DNA from: Paramacrobiotus metropolitanus
Lineage: Eukaryota; Tardigrada; Eutardigrada; Parachela; Macrobiotidae
NCBI RefSeq assembly: GCF_019649055.1
Contig: NW_026570305.1
Location: 558,001 to 622,000, forward strand
Reading direction: 5' to 3'
DNA length: 64,000 bases
Shown: piece after piece, positions 32,859-44,511 of the stretch
Layout: every line of letters begins with the position of its first letter
Numbering within the stretch: the first letter of the stretch is position 1
Position numbers and translations under genes: made by a program
The notes under the pieces: generated by a model
What the model saw: the letters and a program-made list of their open reading frames with translations, nothing else
What the model was told of the DNA's origin: nothing
Databases searched by the model: none

Positions 32859-33396
32859 TTATTCCAGTTTGGTCACTTTGACGCGGATTTTCTGTCCAGT
32901 GCAGTCAGCCTCATACTGCTGTTCGGCGCCGCCAGCCTGTAACAGCAGAGAACTTAAGAATAAAAGCGGCGATTAGCAACCCACCCATACTAATTTTATC
33001 AATATCAACTGCTCAATTTGGCTATGTAATAGAGCACTTATACATGTCCTGTACACTTAATTGCAGTCAAAGTAACAATTTTATGTTGCTCACCCGATGA
33101 TTGACTCGCATAGTGTTATCCACCATATGAATACTTCGTGGTCCACTGCCGGCCGTGATCTCCCAGATGTACTTTTCTTCCGTCAAACTGTTCTTCAGAT
33201 CTCGGTCAATCTGTTCGCTGATCAGGGACAGACTGGATTCGGATGTAGCGTGGTTGGAGCACGCTGCTTCGCTGGCGCTGTTGACTTTGTCGAAGACGCC
33301 GGGGTTCATCTTGCCGCTGGCGTCCTGGTTAACGGTAAATACGGCATGGATACCGGAAACTGTAAGCAGTACCGTCAATAACAGAACGGAAATCAT
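32859..33396 (-). CDS. G1: small secreted protein, family G
   Basis: Two exons: 33396-33094 and 32936-32859, joined in phase 0; 126 residues. Signal peptide MISVLLLTVLLTVSGIHA, then FTVNQDASGKMNPGVFDKVN, a helical part with one Cys (AACSNH), the segment YIWEIT, and MVDNTMRVNHR at the splice. The last exon carries QQYEADCTGQKIRVKVTKLE. The two Cys could form a single disulphide. The start at 33396 is chosen by alignment with G3; an upstream Met at 33435 exists. I do not recognise the family: a helix followed by beta strands recalls small folds such as cystatin or dynein light chain, but no diagnostic motif is present. Confidence 0.75.
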
Positions 33397-33861
33397 GTTT
33401 GCGAGAAAAATTATACAAACAAACCTTCGGAACACGCCGCACAGTGAACCAGCGCGTGTACATTTACGGTAGCGGAACTATTCCGTATGGGAAAATTCGC
33501 TTTATCTTGCTACGGATCTCAGTGGTTAATCGAACGTACTGCAGAGTGCAGACGCTATGAGCCTTGATTGGAAACCATTCTGAGCCATTTGCCGTTATAC
33601 AGTCTCCTCTCGGTATTAATTACATGTAGGTATATATCAAAAGACGCCGTAAACGAAGGCAGTTCGAATACATATGAGTGGACCGAAAATATTAAGTAAT
33701 TACGTACATGTACATATAACTAATAGCCTACACCGTATAGTTATAAAAGCAAATCACAATTCTTCGTTAGTTATTTTCGGCATTTTAAAATATAAGAGCT
33801 GGCCAACAAAATATCTATGCTCTCCTCATTTAATATTCCGATTCTAAAAACTTTTTGCAGA
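33397..33861. other. stretch between G1 and F1
   Basis: Promoter side of G1 and 3' end of F1. Nothing else recognised. Confidence 0.45.
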
Positions 33862-34305
33862 TTAAAGATTTTTTCTGCAGAAATAAAGAATTTTGTTCCG
33901 TTATACGACACCTTATCTAGCCGGAATTATACAGATGCTATAGCTTTTTTTATCGATAACTTACTCCTGAAACGTTCCGTCACGACCTACTTCTAGCAAT
34001 CGGCTATCACAATGCACAAACAAGCAATACAACCACAATAACGGCTTCCGTTTATCAGAGCTACCGATACTTAACCGTACAGAGTATACACGCTATCGAT
34101 AGGTCACTTGCTTACTTTCATTTTCGTGTCCATTGGTATGTTCATCATCGATGGCTCGACCCATCACAGCGTAAACCACCTGAAAAGGTCAGAAGCAAGT
34201 CTTTATCATCGATCGATACATTCGGATAAACGGATTTTAAATATTCCCACTTACCAGTGACTGTACCGCGGAAGCGAGGAAAATAGCTGCGGACAAATTA
34301 GCCAT
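33862..34305 (-). CDS. F1: small secreted peptide precursor, family F
   Basis: Exon 1 (34305-34255, 51 bp) encodes the signal peptide MANLSAAIFLASAVQSL and ends at GTAAGT in phase 0. Exon 2 (34179-34116) starts after TTTTCAG and gives VVYAVMGRAIDDEHTNGHEN. Two tiny exons (33992-33965 and 33874-33862) continue in phase and end KVGRDGTFQEKNL, for 51 residues in all. Exons 1 and 2 are well supported by the paralogous F2 copy; exons 3 and 4 rest on splice sites (GTAAGT, TTTCTGCAG) only. Function unknown; it sits beside G1 as in the duplicated block. Confidence 0.55.
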
Positions 34306-35027
34306 AGTTGCGGAGAATTAAAAAGAAGGAACTGTGGAATTCAGTTGAAATTAAAAGTTGGGGAGGTAGTGTGATTTATTTTTGAGCCAACAGAAGCTTA
34401 AATAGTCAATTTAACGCCCTACTCCGGCACTCAAGTTGATATTGGTTTGCAATCCGAGAAATTATTCTACCATGTTTAGGCGAAACCGTTCGGCAAGTGC
34501 AACCACTTCAGAATCATCAGCGGTTGGTTCGACATTCAAGCCGATTACAGTAATTTATGCAGTTTATCCTTAATGCGAGGAGCATGGTAAAACTGTTAAC
34601 ACTGCATTTATTAAGTGCATTCCGAAATCTGTCTCGAAATTCACTACACGGAAAACAATGGTGCTGGAATTGGTTTGTAAGTACTGCAAGCTTCTACCAA
34701 GTATTCAAGCCTGGCAGTCGTTAACGGAAACGCTGCGTTTGTTTTGCTTACTATATCAGACGGTAGAATAATAAGTACAAACACAGCGCCCCCACTAACG
34801 ACAACCAGACAGAGAAAACATGTGGATGCTTTTTTTAATTTTTCAAATTTTTATTTACATAGTGCGACCGCGCCGGATACATACTGTATTTCCGTTATTT
34901 GGGTGGCTGTATATTGCCCATTCATGTTTAAGTTGTTGGTTTACCGCTAGTTAAGCGAATTCTGCAGTCCATGGCACAAAAAGGTTTGATTGGGATTTCT
35001 TTATGGGTTAATCATTAATGAAAGTAC
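34306..35027. other. upstream region of F1, duplicated upstream of F2
   Basis: 34310-34720 matches 42660-43300 closely (for example AATTATTCTACCATGTTTAG and GGAGCATGGTAAAACTG), except for a 200-bp insertion in the second copy. A TATTTAAG core promoter lies near 34410 on the minus strand. Confidence 0.65.
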
Positions 35028-35187
35028 CAAGCTTTATTTTTGTGATCAGTACATAGACGGGAAGATCTACCGCAACAATGATTTCCTCTGAATGCTTGAA
35101 GATTTTTTGTCCAGTCGATGGTAGAGTTTCGATCACGTCGAGCAGGAAACCTGTCCGTTCAGTGACATAAAGATTTGAATGTAACAG
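35028..35187 (-). pseudogene. F3-like pseudogene, last exon only
   Basis: The minus strand reads LLHSNLYVTERTGFLLDVIE, then TLPSTGQKIF and EEIIVAVDLPV, corresponding to the last exon of F3 (LLQSHVAARTSFLSSENE, TLPQTGRKTS, EEIVITVDSPV). Exons 1 and 2 are deleted: the sequence passes directly to the region matching the far upstream flank of F3 (35200-35380 with 44730-44890). It marks the same gene order as in the second block. Confidence 0.7.
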
Positions 35188-36739
35188 CTAACGGAAGGGA
35201 AACCGGCAAGCCGTGGTACTGGTTTCAGAAAACCGGCACCACTTTGAAATCGCAGTTAAATTTCTTTACTGATCGCACTTCTTTATCGAAAGATAGAGGT
35301 TGTAAAATAGCTGCAGCCGCTTTTGAGACATGTATGTGATTCACTTTCAAATGCAAATCGTGCACAAAGAAAATTAATTTTAATACAGTTTTACCATTTC
35401 ACCTCTAATGCTAAAAACATTTTACCTATGATTAATGTATCATTATTGAATAAATTTTACCCAGTCTTTTCCGACCTTTTAAACCTTCTGGGTTCTTTGT
35501 TGCATTTCTGGCGTAATTAGATTATTATAGTCGTGATTTTTCCAGCGGCGGAAATCGTGATATCAAGAAATACATTCGGATCCATAACTCAAATATAGTT
35601 CATTCAGCACGTGGTTAAAACATTTCTCTTAAAAATTTAGCGCAGCAATACATTACGATAGAAAATATATTTTTTAATTACAACATGGAGGCCTGTTTTA
35701 ACCAGGGTGTCTAAAAACAGTTCAGTTAAATCCGAAAAGGGTGTCTATAATAAACGGGGTGCGGAAAAAATGGGTGGCTGACTGGCTGTAAAAAACAGGG
35801 GCGTAAGGGGTGGCTGTAGTGTCACCCTACTAAATAACTCTTCAATTCTGGGCGTTTTTGAATTTTGCTACAATTTACAGATTCGGAGCGAAGGGCTCAG
35901 CACTCTTTTTTTTTATCCAAACAAAACTAATAAACCGGTCAGCTCAATAAGTGCCAATAATGTAAATTACAATTCTGATGAAAAGATGAAGTACCTATAC
36001 AAAAGCATAGTCATGCGAGTACAACTGTGACAGAATGTACGTACTCGTATACCCGAAAAGAGCACTGTGAGTCATGCAACGATTGCGGATTTTCAAAGAC
36101 CATTATTATTTTATAACTGTACGATGCCACATTTTTTTTTCTTTTTCTCTTGTCAGACCAGCGCCGCTCTACAATAGTGAAGGCTACTGACGTAGCCACG
36201 TCAGTAGTCTGACCAGTAATTTATTTATGCTAGAAAGCAGTGCAAAAAGGTGTTCGGAAATGCGTGAAAGTTCTCGTACACACTCACGAAATTTGCGCCG
36301 ATTACCGGCACACTTTTCTTAACAGTAAATGTGCATCTTTTCTAGTAGAATGTCAGTCGCCTGCAATTTCAGGCGGCACCTAGCGAGTGTAGAGCATCTA
36401 CCAAATTTAACATAAGATATTTTAGCAGAACGTCGCAGTTTCGCATAATCTTTGTAAATTTTTAATGTTTGGAAGTTAAAATATTTACTGCTAACATGCA
36501 AGAACGATCGCATGCCACATCGCAAGCAATTTAATTAGTTATTAGGTTTCCATTCGCCAGTAACAAACGAACTATTGTACAAACAATCATAAACAACAAC
36601 AATGATAAAACTGGATTGGCCCAACCTAAATAATCAACGCTCTCCGAGTCCCCAGTAAAGGTTAATACAACAAATATCTGTATCATACGAGTTATCTACC
36701 GTAACGGTTGACAATATGGATTTGCAGGACATGCATAAG
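35188..36739. other. spacer between the duplicated blocks
   Basis: AT-rich, no supported exon. The stretch 35200-35380 is the duplicated F3 upstream flank. Otherwise nothing seen. Confidence 0.5.
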
Positions 36740-37276
36740 TTAAAACTGATTTTCGGCTCTTGTTTCGGAACCAGCCGCATAGGAATCGGATGATTCCAGC
36801 TGGGTCACCTTGATGCCGATCTTTTGGCCACCGCAGTCAGCCTCGTACATTTGTGCGTCGCCGCCAGCCTGTAATAGTCAAGAAAATTGAAAACGTAACA
36901 GTTTGTCAGTGGTGCTTAGTAAAGTACAGTATTGCAGCTTCTTTCAACATTAATTGATCACTTTTACTGTAACTGGAATCAGAACATTTATAATGCTGAC
37001 CCGATGGTTGCGTCGCTCGGTATTATCCACCATGTGTATACGATGCGGTTCCCAGCCAACAACGATTCGCCAGATGTACTTGTCTTCCGTCAAACTGCTC
37101 TTCAAATCCCGGTCAATCTGTTCGCTGATCAGGGACAGACTAGATTCGGATGTGGCGTGGTTGGAGCACGCTGATTCGCTGGCGCTGTTGACTTTTTCGA
37201 AGACGACGGGGTTCATCTTGCCGCTGGCATCCCGGTTAACCGTAAATTTTTCAATGCTAGGAACTGTAAGATACAA
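36740..37276 (-). pseudogene. G2: family G copy with lost signal peptide
   Basis: Exons 37276-37001 and 36868-36740 encode FTVNRDASGKMNPVVFEKVN, AACSNH-like ACSNHATSES, YIWRIV, and a last exon with MYEADCGGQKIGIKVTQLE plus an 18-residue extension. Compared with G1 and G3, the initiator ATG position reads GTG and the signal peptide region contains a TAG and TGA in the ancestral frame, so only a short non-hydrophobic start (MYLTVPSIEK) remains. The donor is a weak GTCAGC. Probably a pseudogene, though the body of the protein is intact. Confidence 0.65.
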
Positions 37277-37762
37277 CGCCTATTTTCGAATGGAATGCAC
37301 TTTTATTGGAAAAATTGTAGAAATAAACCGAAAGCGTTATTGCCAACATCAACTGTCAGCGTAGTACCGTAGATATCATGTAAATACTACGGGTAGGAAA
37401 ATGTACCGAACTGCGGATTAGTAGACCGGAACGCAGTGCAGTTGTACAGTACCATCCTTGCATGCATGAGTTACTCGTAAATTGCGCGCAGAAGGCGTAA
37501 ATGAGAAAAATCAGAGAAAGCTTTCTCTTATCTGTCATTGTAGAAAGAGAAACGCAATATTATACGACGCGTAATCTAGCAAGGATTATGTGTGCTCTAG
37601 CGTTTTCACGGATAACTATTCTTTAAAAGTTCCATCACGACCTCTTCTAGCAAGCGGCTACCAAAACTGAAAAAAAACTACAACCGCTACAACGGCTTCC
37701 ATGTACCGAGATACCTATCGGTGTAGCCCGTTGTCATACCTACTGATAGGTGACTCGCTTAC
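37277..37762. other. stretch between G2 and F2 exon 2
   Basis: Contains the counterpart of F1 exon 3 at about 37650-37680, where one base is missing and the donor GTAAG is lost. Nothing else recognised. Confidence 0.5.
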
Positions 37763-37869
37763 CTTCGTTTTCCCTTGCTTCATTGATAATTCGGCCCATT
37801 ACAGCGTAAACCATCTGAAAAGGTCACCAGGTTTTCGTTATCGATCAATATCAAGGAAATAGATCTATA

Positions 37870-39641
37870 TTATGATCGGCCGCCCCGTGGAACTTGGCTA
37901 GAAAAAACCGCCAAGCAAATTAAAAAACCGATTTCACCATTAAACTCAGCATGTCCCAAAAGGGTCCCACATGCATTTTGTTTTCAAAAATATCTGCTCT
38001 GGACCGTCGCTCGGATGCCGGTACCGGTACAGGCATCAGTTCAAGGTGACCTTGAAAGACATTTTACATAAAACACTTGCGTGGAGCAGCTAACATTCAA
38101 ATGCAGAGCATGTAGTGTAATAAAAAAAAACTGTAATTTTTCCGAATACACTCCGAAAAATTTTTCAGCTTTGTCACGCTTCAACAAAATGCTCTAAAGC
38201 GAACGGGAAAGCGCTTTTGCACTGGAACTGTTTAGCTTTTTCGCGTTCTTATACATTGTTCTCTGTGCAATGTGTGCATTACAAAACACTTAAAAATTAA
38301 CTTAAAAACCAAAGAAGTTGTCGGGTTCGGTGTAAAACGATCTTAGTACTCATATTACGGTATGCTCACGCGTCTATATGCAAATTTGGGATAAGATATC
38401 GAATCATAATAAGACTTTTGAATGCCACCTGATGCATTTATTTTAAACATTTTAAAATTTTATTCTCCTTATATCTCATAAAGAATTTTCATATAAAGTA
38501 CAAATCCTTTGGCTAGAGGGTGAAATTATGAAAGCTATGAAACTAAAAAAGCGTTTGAGGGTGCGAGAGCGAAAGTTTGCGAACGTATTGCTTATACTTA
38601 CCTGCATAGTTCCTTTACATATTAGGTATAGAAAGCGAAATCGCACTTCGTCCACTCGGTGGTAGAAAACAGGCAATGTCTAACCATAGTTTGCGAAAAC
38701 TAAAATTTGCGAGTTAAGTTTTAGACTAAAGTTTGCGAAAACTTTCGCTTTCTAAACTTAGAAAGCGAAAGTTTACTGACCGTGAGTTTTCCTATGCAGT
38801 GAAAAACTCACTGACCGGACCGGCATATGAGAACAAAGTTCTTCAGCTTTCGAATGAACAGAACCGCACAAGGGTTACACTATCCACTAACCAGACCTAC
38901 TGAGTTACAGGAAATATACTGACCGTCGATCAGGCCTGTAGAGTGAACGGAAGCTAAAGTTTTAGGGAAGGGATATTATCTTAGTGTTAGTGGCGTAGAC
39001 CAGATAAGAGCAGAACCGTTATCAGTGTTCAGCACAACGCTAATGCACCAGCTGTCAAACGGACAGAACTGTGCAGAAGCTGCCATGTCTAAATAAAGGA
39101 ACGGTCGCCATTGTCCGAGATCCTCAATTTACCACCGGCCTTACCTCCCCTTACCACAAACAGTGTGACCGCGAGGGCTGGTTTTATTTGTTGGTGGCTA
39201 TTGCCAATACACAAAAAATGTTAACTACCTAGTACCGGGTAGAACGACATCCCGTGTAAATGCAATCGCCATTAGATGCTTAAAATCTCTGTCAAAAAAT
39301 TTTTTTGGGAACAGTTATCCGGAAACAATCGAAATTGAGAAAGAGCCAACCCAAAGGCCATATATATCAGTGCTTAGGTATCACTAATTAGGGCTGCTGC
39401 GTAAACGGAAATTACAGGACCCTCTATTGCTGTTACTAATGTTCAGTGAGTAGGACAACGTAATCTCTGTTGCTCGTTATCACTACATACTTCTTGCTGC
39501 CGACTGAATCAAGAATAAAAAAATTATCAAAAAATCAAAAAATCACACTACTAGAGAACGAGTACTGTATCTACCGACCAAACCTACTGATTACTGAACA
39601 AAGGATATTATTGTCCTCGATCAAAATTGGTTTCCACGTAC
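37870..39641. other. left part of the F2 insertion
   Basis: Non-coding as far as I can see. Degenerate repeats of GAAAGCGAAAGTTTGCGAA-type lie at 38550-38780, including a perfect hairpin (38739-38774). May belong to the inserted element or be an older insertion. Confidence 0.45.
38739..38774. repeat. perfect hairpin, 17-bp arms
   Basis: AAACTTTCGCTTTCTAA and its exact complement are separated by only two bases. Confidence 0.9.
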
Positions 39642-40148
39642 CAGTTATTAAAAGTAGCGAAGCAGAATTATTAGAAACTTAGCACCGCTGACCGCTCTCC
39701 GATTATTAGTCGTGCTATCTAACTATTTTGTTTCACATAAAACGAACCGCTCAGCTATATAATGCTGTTTCCTGATTAAAGCAAGGTAACTGAAGCTACG
39801 AACAGCGCCTAATCATACAAAATGTAAAAATATACACACAAACCAGGCTTCAGAAATAAATGAACAAGGATTATTTTTCAAGGAATTGAATGCAGACCAC
39901 AAGAGCATCTGAGGCGAAGCCGAAGATGACGGGAAAGATTATGCCAATAATCTGCATATTATTGGACCTGGTGATGGTGGGTGGAGCGCTGTGGTCTGTC
40001 CTGTCTGTTCAGTGGTTTGATGGTCAATGGTCAGCGTGTACTATATATAGCTGTTCGCAGTGTATGCACCCACACTTGGCACTGCGTCCGGCAATGATGA
40101 AGTTTAGATTTTTTTCTAATTTTGGTTAATCCCATATCTGTTTACGCC

Positions 40149-41333
40149 ATGGTAGTGCCAGCGTCAAAGTCCGCTTTGCGTAAGCTTAGCGTTCAGAAGT
40201 TGAGGGAACTGTGTGTTGAATTAGATATTTCTCATGGGGATACCGACGGCAAGAACGCACTTTTGCAGCTTCTAGAGCCTCGGATGTTCCCTGTGGATGA
40301 CACCAATTCTATTGCCAAAGTGGTTGTGGAACTGAAGTTGGACAGGAAATGCCAGAGTGAACTGGAAGCCGAAGGGATATCCAGCAAGTCTGCCCTGTTG
40401 TGCCTTGGAGAATCTTCCAAGTTCCCCAGTAACCTGGATATTGTAAGCCGTGAAGGAGTTCGTTGCATCCTGGAGCGATTCATCCGTGCCGAGAACAGCG
40501 GCCGCGGTCGGGAAAAGCCACCCAAGCCAATTCCCTATTTCCGCGAAGCCAGCCCACCGCACGGCAGTCCTGGCCAGCGTGCAGTCAAAGGTCACGCCGA
40601 CCGCAAAGAGGTCAATCTTCCCCGCAGCAGTGCTACCGCGGGTGAGTATGATAATCTGAAGCCGGCATGCTTGCACCGCTCTGTTTTAGTCATTTCAATT
40701 GAGAGTGATAAGTCTGAGTTTATGGCCAAAAGTTTTAACTGCTTCCCAACGGAAGCACGTAAACTGCAGAGGCCGCATGAGCTGGCGTGCCCTAAACCAG
40801 GGTCGAAAAGCAAGCATGTTTCTCCTCTTGATCTTTCACTGGATGAGTTTTCCGTTCACAGCTGGCGAACAGCGGTTAAATTGTGCAAAACTCTGTCTGG
40901 ACAGTATGCAGAGACGCTCCTGGAGCATCTCGAATATAACGAATACTTGGCTTCTATGCGTTGTAATTTTACGGATGAGGCTGTTCTTGAATTTGACACC
41001 GACTTTCGACATTCTGCTGAGAACGAAGGGTTTTCGTTAAATGATTACCAAGCACGAAATACTGTCAGTTCCAAGCATTTTCATGCGATTAATCGCCGAA
41101 CAGAGCATGGCGCCGATCAAAGCGACAAAGGTCAGCCTTTTCGCGGTCGCAGTGGCGCCAAAATGTCCCGCTATAAGTTTGCATGCTGCTTTGCCTTTCA
41201 AGAAGGCAACTGCTCTCGGTCATCTGCTTCCTGCTATTATTCGCACGTCTGTGGTGAATGCGGGAAACGCGGGCATGGCTATCATGGCCACCGAGACTCA
41301 GGAGCTGCGAGCCCTACTGACACTGATAATTAA
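40149..41333 (+). CDS. gag-like protein with SAP-like and zinc-knuckle motifs
   Basis: About 394 residues from the Met at 40149 (a Met at 40122 is also in frame). Near the N-terminus, LRKLSVQKLRELCVELDISH resembles a SAP or LAP2-like helix pair. The middle is polar and basic with no recognised domain. The C-terminus has a Cys/His cluster, CCFAFQEGNC then CYYSHVCGECGKRGHGYHGH, as in nucleic-acid-binding retroelement gag proteins; I recall similar clusters in DIRS/Ngaro-type elements, but this is from memory. The ORF is intact, consistent with a young element. Confidence 0.6.
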   Translation: MVVPASKSALRKLSVQKLRELCVELDISHGDTDGKNALLQLLEPRMFPVDDTNSIAKVVVELKLDRKCQSELEAEGISSKSALLCLGESSKFPSNLDIVSREGVRCILERFIRAENSGRGREKPPKPIPYFREASPPHGSPGQRAVKGHADRKEVNLPRSSATAGEYDNLKPACLHRSVLVISIESDKSEFMAKSFNCFPTEARKLQRPHELACPKPGSKSKHVSPLDLSLDEFSVHSWRTAVKLCKTLSGQYAETLLEHLEYNEYLASMRCNFTDEAVLEFDTDFRHSAENEGFSLNDYQARNTVSSKHFHAINRRTEHGADQSDKGQPFRGRSGAKMSRYKFACCFAFQEGNCSRSSASCYYSHVCGECGKRGHGYHGHRDSGAASPTDTDN

Positions 41334-41521
41334 TTTAGCTTGTCTTAATTACTTTGGCAGTGCAGACTCAACGGGTCTGCGTCGCCCTTTTTATTTGGCT
41401 CTGTATTGTGGTCTGACTAGGAATTTTTATTACTGGGTCATCGTGTAATTGCGCGCTAGTAGCGCATATTGTAATTTGCAGTGTGTCCCCATTTGATTAT
41501 CTGGTGTTCTTGGAATTTTAA

Positions 41522-41570
41522 TTATTGCATTGCTTCGGCGACGCATTATTGCATTGCTTCGGCGACGCAT
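41522..41570. repeat. 24-bp tandem duplication
   Basis: ATTATTGCATTGCTTCGGCG is followed by ACGC and then repeated directly, in the non-coding 3' part of the retroelement. Confidence 0.8.
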
Positions 41571-42654
41571 TGTGTCTTATCGTTTATTCTGAATGTGGGT
41601 TAGAAGCATTTTTGCTTTTGTTGTGCGTTTTGACATGTGAGGCAAACCCTGTTTTCACAGGCTTCTCTTTGGGAAAGTGGGACAGCTCCTGCTAACCTTT
41701 GCGGAGAAAGACCTCTTTATATGTGCAGAATAATAACCCGCCAGATTTACCAAACAAGTGATATCAATATCTTTTGCATTATTCATTTACTGGAGTCATT
41801 ATTTCTCAAGCCGACTAAAAGCAGTGTTCTACATTGTCGCAGTTTGGCATAATGCCTTATTTACCACCGGCTTCGGAAAATACGCATAAACTATATTAGC
41901 TGCCGCGCATATCCTTAATTAAAATTTCGCTGTAATACATTTTCTGCTTGGCGCTACTTTAATTATTTTTCTATAATGTCTTATAAGGCTTTCATTAAGT
42001 TCATTGGCGATAAAGTGATCCACACTTTTAAGTCTTAACGAAATTTAAGTGTGACCTTTCGGTTTCTGTCTATTTGTAATCCGCCTTGACACAGTTTTCA
42101 CTGTGTGGCAGTACGTCAATGTCTTGTGGATTTCCGCCGTAACCACGCGCAAGGTTCCTGATTTTTTGGTTGCTCCAACTTGCCTCGCCATCGGAATATC
42201 TGGATCATAATCGACTTACCCACCTGTTTGTGTTGTGTTTTTCTACTCTTGGGGGTTTGGAGGTTGTTCCCGCAGTTATTAAAAAGTAGCGAAGCAGAAT
42301 TATTAGAAACTTAGCACCGCTGACCGCTCTCCGATTATTAGTCGTGCTATCTAACTATTTTGTTTCACATAAAACGAACCGCTCAGCTATATAATGCTGT
42401 TTCCTGATTAAAGCAAGGTAACTGAAGCTACGAACAGCGCCTAATCATACAAAATGTAAAAATATACACACAAACCAGGCTTCAGAAATAAATGAACAAG
42501 GATTATTTTTCAAGGAATTGAATGCAGACCACAAGAGCATCTGAGGCGAAGCCGAAGATGACTCTTGTAATAGGATAAAGCAATATTTAGCTTTACCACT
42601 TACCAGTGAATGTACCGCGGCAGCAAAGGAAATGGTTGCAGACAAACTGGTCAT

Positions 42655-43990
42655 AACTGCGGTGAAGAAAAAAGAGTTAACTCCAGGATTCGGCTGCAAA
42701 TAATGGTTGGGAATGTATAGTGTAATTTATTTCTTAACCATTCGGGCTTAAATAGTCAGTTTGCCGCTTTAATCAAGCTCTCGAGTTTGCAGTCCGAGAA
42801 ATTATTCTACCATGTTTAGGCGAACTGTTCGACAACCACTTCAAAATCATCAGCGGATGGTTCGACATTCATGCCGATTACAGAATATCTGCATTTTCTC
42901 CTAAAAGTAAGGAGCATGGTAAAACTGAAACGCTGCATTTGTGGAGTGTATTCTGAAATTGTCTGGAAATTCACTACACGGAATTGAAGACAATGGTGCT
43001 GGAGGTTGCTGGAACGAGTCTGTACTCTGTATTTATATACAGTAATACAGTTAGTAAGCCTCTTCGAATGTACGTTTTTATTCGGCTTCGGCCAGCATAC
43101 ATAATAAATCGCCTGCGCAGGTTTACACTAATTAAAAGCATCAAATTTTTAAACATTAAAAAAACATCCAAAATCGTTAGTGTCACGCATGATCTTAGGA
43201 CGTGCGTTAAGTGAACCCAAAACAGCTGCTGCATTTCCACGGACTACTTCGAATATTCAAGTCTGGTTGTCGTTAATGGAGATACTGCGATTAAGTTGCT
43301 TAAGTGGCTTTACATCGCATATTAAATTTATATCATTCCTGTATAACATACTGGCCTATTGTACGGCGTGTTACAGTAAATTCTACAGTTCATGACACTG
43401 GATACAGAAAGAATGTTTGAGTTTTTTAGATTAACATACATGATTGTGGTGGCTTTGATTAGCGTGAACAAGATTTTGTCAGCACAGATTTTTTTATTTG
43501 TTTTTATTTTAACGTGGTTTTCGTAAACGGACATGGTGTGGTTACGGATAACGATTTATTAATCGAAAAGCACGAGCAGAGGAAAAAGACTGCACCAGAG
43601 TACACAGTAGCATCGTAAAACAATAAGCGTTGCAAATCCCTTCGAATGTCTGTATTGCATCGCATCTGTACAGTACATGTTTTATTAAATCCGGTTATGT
43701 AATAATTATTTTTAATATTAATGCAGCCATACATTCTACATACAATTTGCATAGTCTACATACAAGAATCTTTTTGCGCGTGTTGGTTCATTTGCTCACG
43801 AATCGGATAAGATGTTTGCCCCAGAAAACTGGCCCCCTAACATTGGGGTGCGTGAGTGGATGTTTGCCCCCAAGGAGGGTCAGCAGTCTATTTTTACTGT
43901 TTAAATTTTCAATCATTTTAGTTAGTTTCTACCAGCGCAAGCTTATTTTTATGTGAACTGGCCATTGCCGAATTAAAAGTATTTGCATAG
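42655..43990. other. upstream region of F2 and 3' flank of F3
   Basis: 42660-43300 corresponds to 34310-34720 upstream of F1, with an extra 200 bp at about 43018-43222. The minus strand has a TATTTAAGCCCG core promoter near 42750. No additional gene seen. Confidence 0.55.
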
Positions 43991-44511
43991 TCAATAGAAT
44001 AACTTCATCAACGACAACGGTATTAAGAGAAAGCTCCTATAAGAAATACAGCTTCGGCTTATTGACGCTTTTGACTGGACGGGTGAATCCACCGTGATAA
44101 CGATTTCCTCCCATTCCCGGGAAGTTTTTCGGCCGGTTTGTGGAAGAGTCTCGTTCTCGCTGGACAGGAAACTTGTCCGTGCGGCGACATGTGATTGCAA
44201 CAACTCCATCATTCTTTCTTTAGTTTCAGCCATAAAGCGAATGGATTTCTGTAAAAATCTGTTTTATGCAGCAGACAAAAATTAAGGCGGAATGTACCGA
44301 AAGAAGTGTGCATACCTCCATTGTTTGGCTTGCATGTGCGATGGCTTCTTGGATTCTTTCACTTAGCCCACCGTAAGCCACCTTGAAAAGAAGAACACAT
44401 TTCATGCATATTGAAAATAATAAAATAATAAAAAAACACAACAGCATCATTTTCACTCACCGATGGGAACGCTACGATGGCAAGAATGAGAACGAAAGAT
44501 GTGGAATGCAT
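43991..44511 (-). CDS. F3: small secreted protein, family F
   Basis: Three exons in phase 0: 44511-44461 (51 bp, signal peptide MHSTSFVLILAIVAFPS), 44381-44316 (VAYGGLSERIQEAIAHASQ) and 44248-43991; 124 residues. The last exon gives KSIRFMAETKERMMELLQSH, then SSENETLPQTG, EWEEIVITVDSPV and a hydrophobic end. Splice signals are GTGAGT, TTTTCAAG, GTATGC and TTTTTACAG. The opening VAYG of exon 2 follows the family pattern, but the C-terminal half differs from F4-F7 and lacks an R-V-x-R site. Unknown function; a truncated copy lies at 35028. Confidence 0.65.

Larger units (their letters stand above)
39642..42562 (+). mobile_element. gag-like retroelement with 290-bp direct repeats
   Basis: 39642-39930 and 42273-42562 are nearly identical direct repeats (289 and 290 bp, one extra A in the second). 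Between them lie a gag-like ORF (40149-41333) and about 0.9 kb of non-coding sequence, with a G-rich tract (TTGGGGGTTTGGAGG) just before the right repeat. This looks like a short non-autonomous LTR element, or the split-repeat layout of tyrosine-recombinase retroelements; no reverse transcriptase, integrase or recombinase is present. I see no clear target-site duplication. Near-identity of the repeats implies a recent insertion. Confidence 0.65.
37763..42654 (-). pseudogene. F2: family F copy split by a 4.8 kb insertion
   Basis: Exon 1 is 42654-42604 (51 bp, MTSLSATISFAAAVHSL, GTAAGT donor, phase 0). Exon 2 is 37814-37763 (MVYAVMGRIINEARENE, phase 1 out). In F1 these exons are 75 bp apart; here they are 4.79 kb apart, and the interval holds a repeat-flanked gag-like element. 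Exon 3 has a 1-bp deletion and lost its donor. The gene is probably dead, although exons 1 and 2 keep good splice sites and could still be joined. Confidence 0.65.

Noticed and set aside
40232-40676. Minus-strand ORFs over the gag-like gene
   Set aside because: Shadows of the plus-strand 394-codon ORF, which has recognisable SAP-like and zinc-knuckle motifs.
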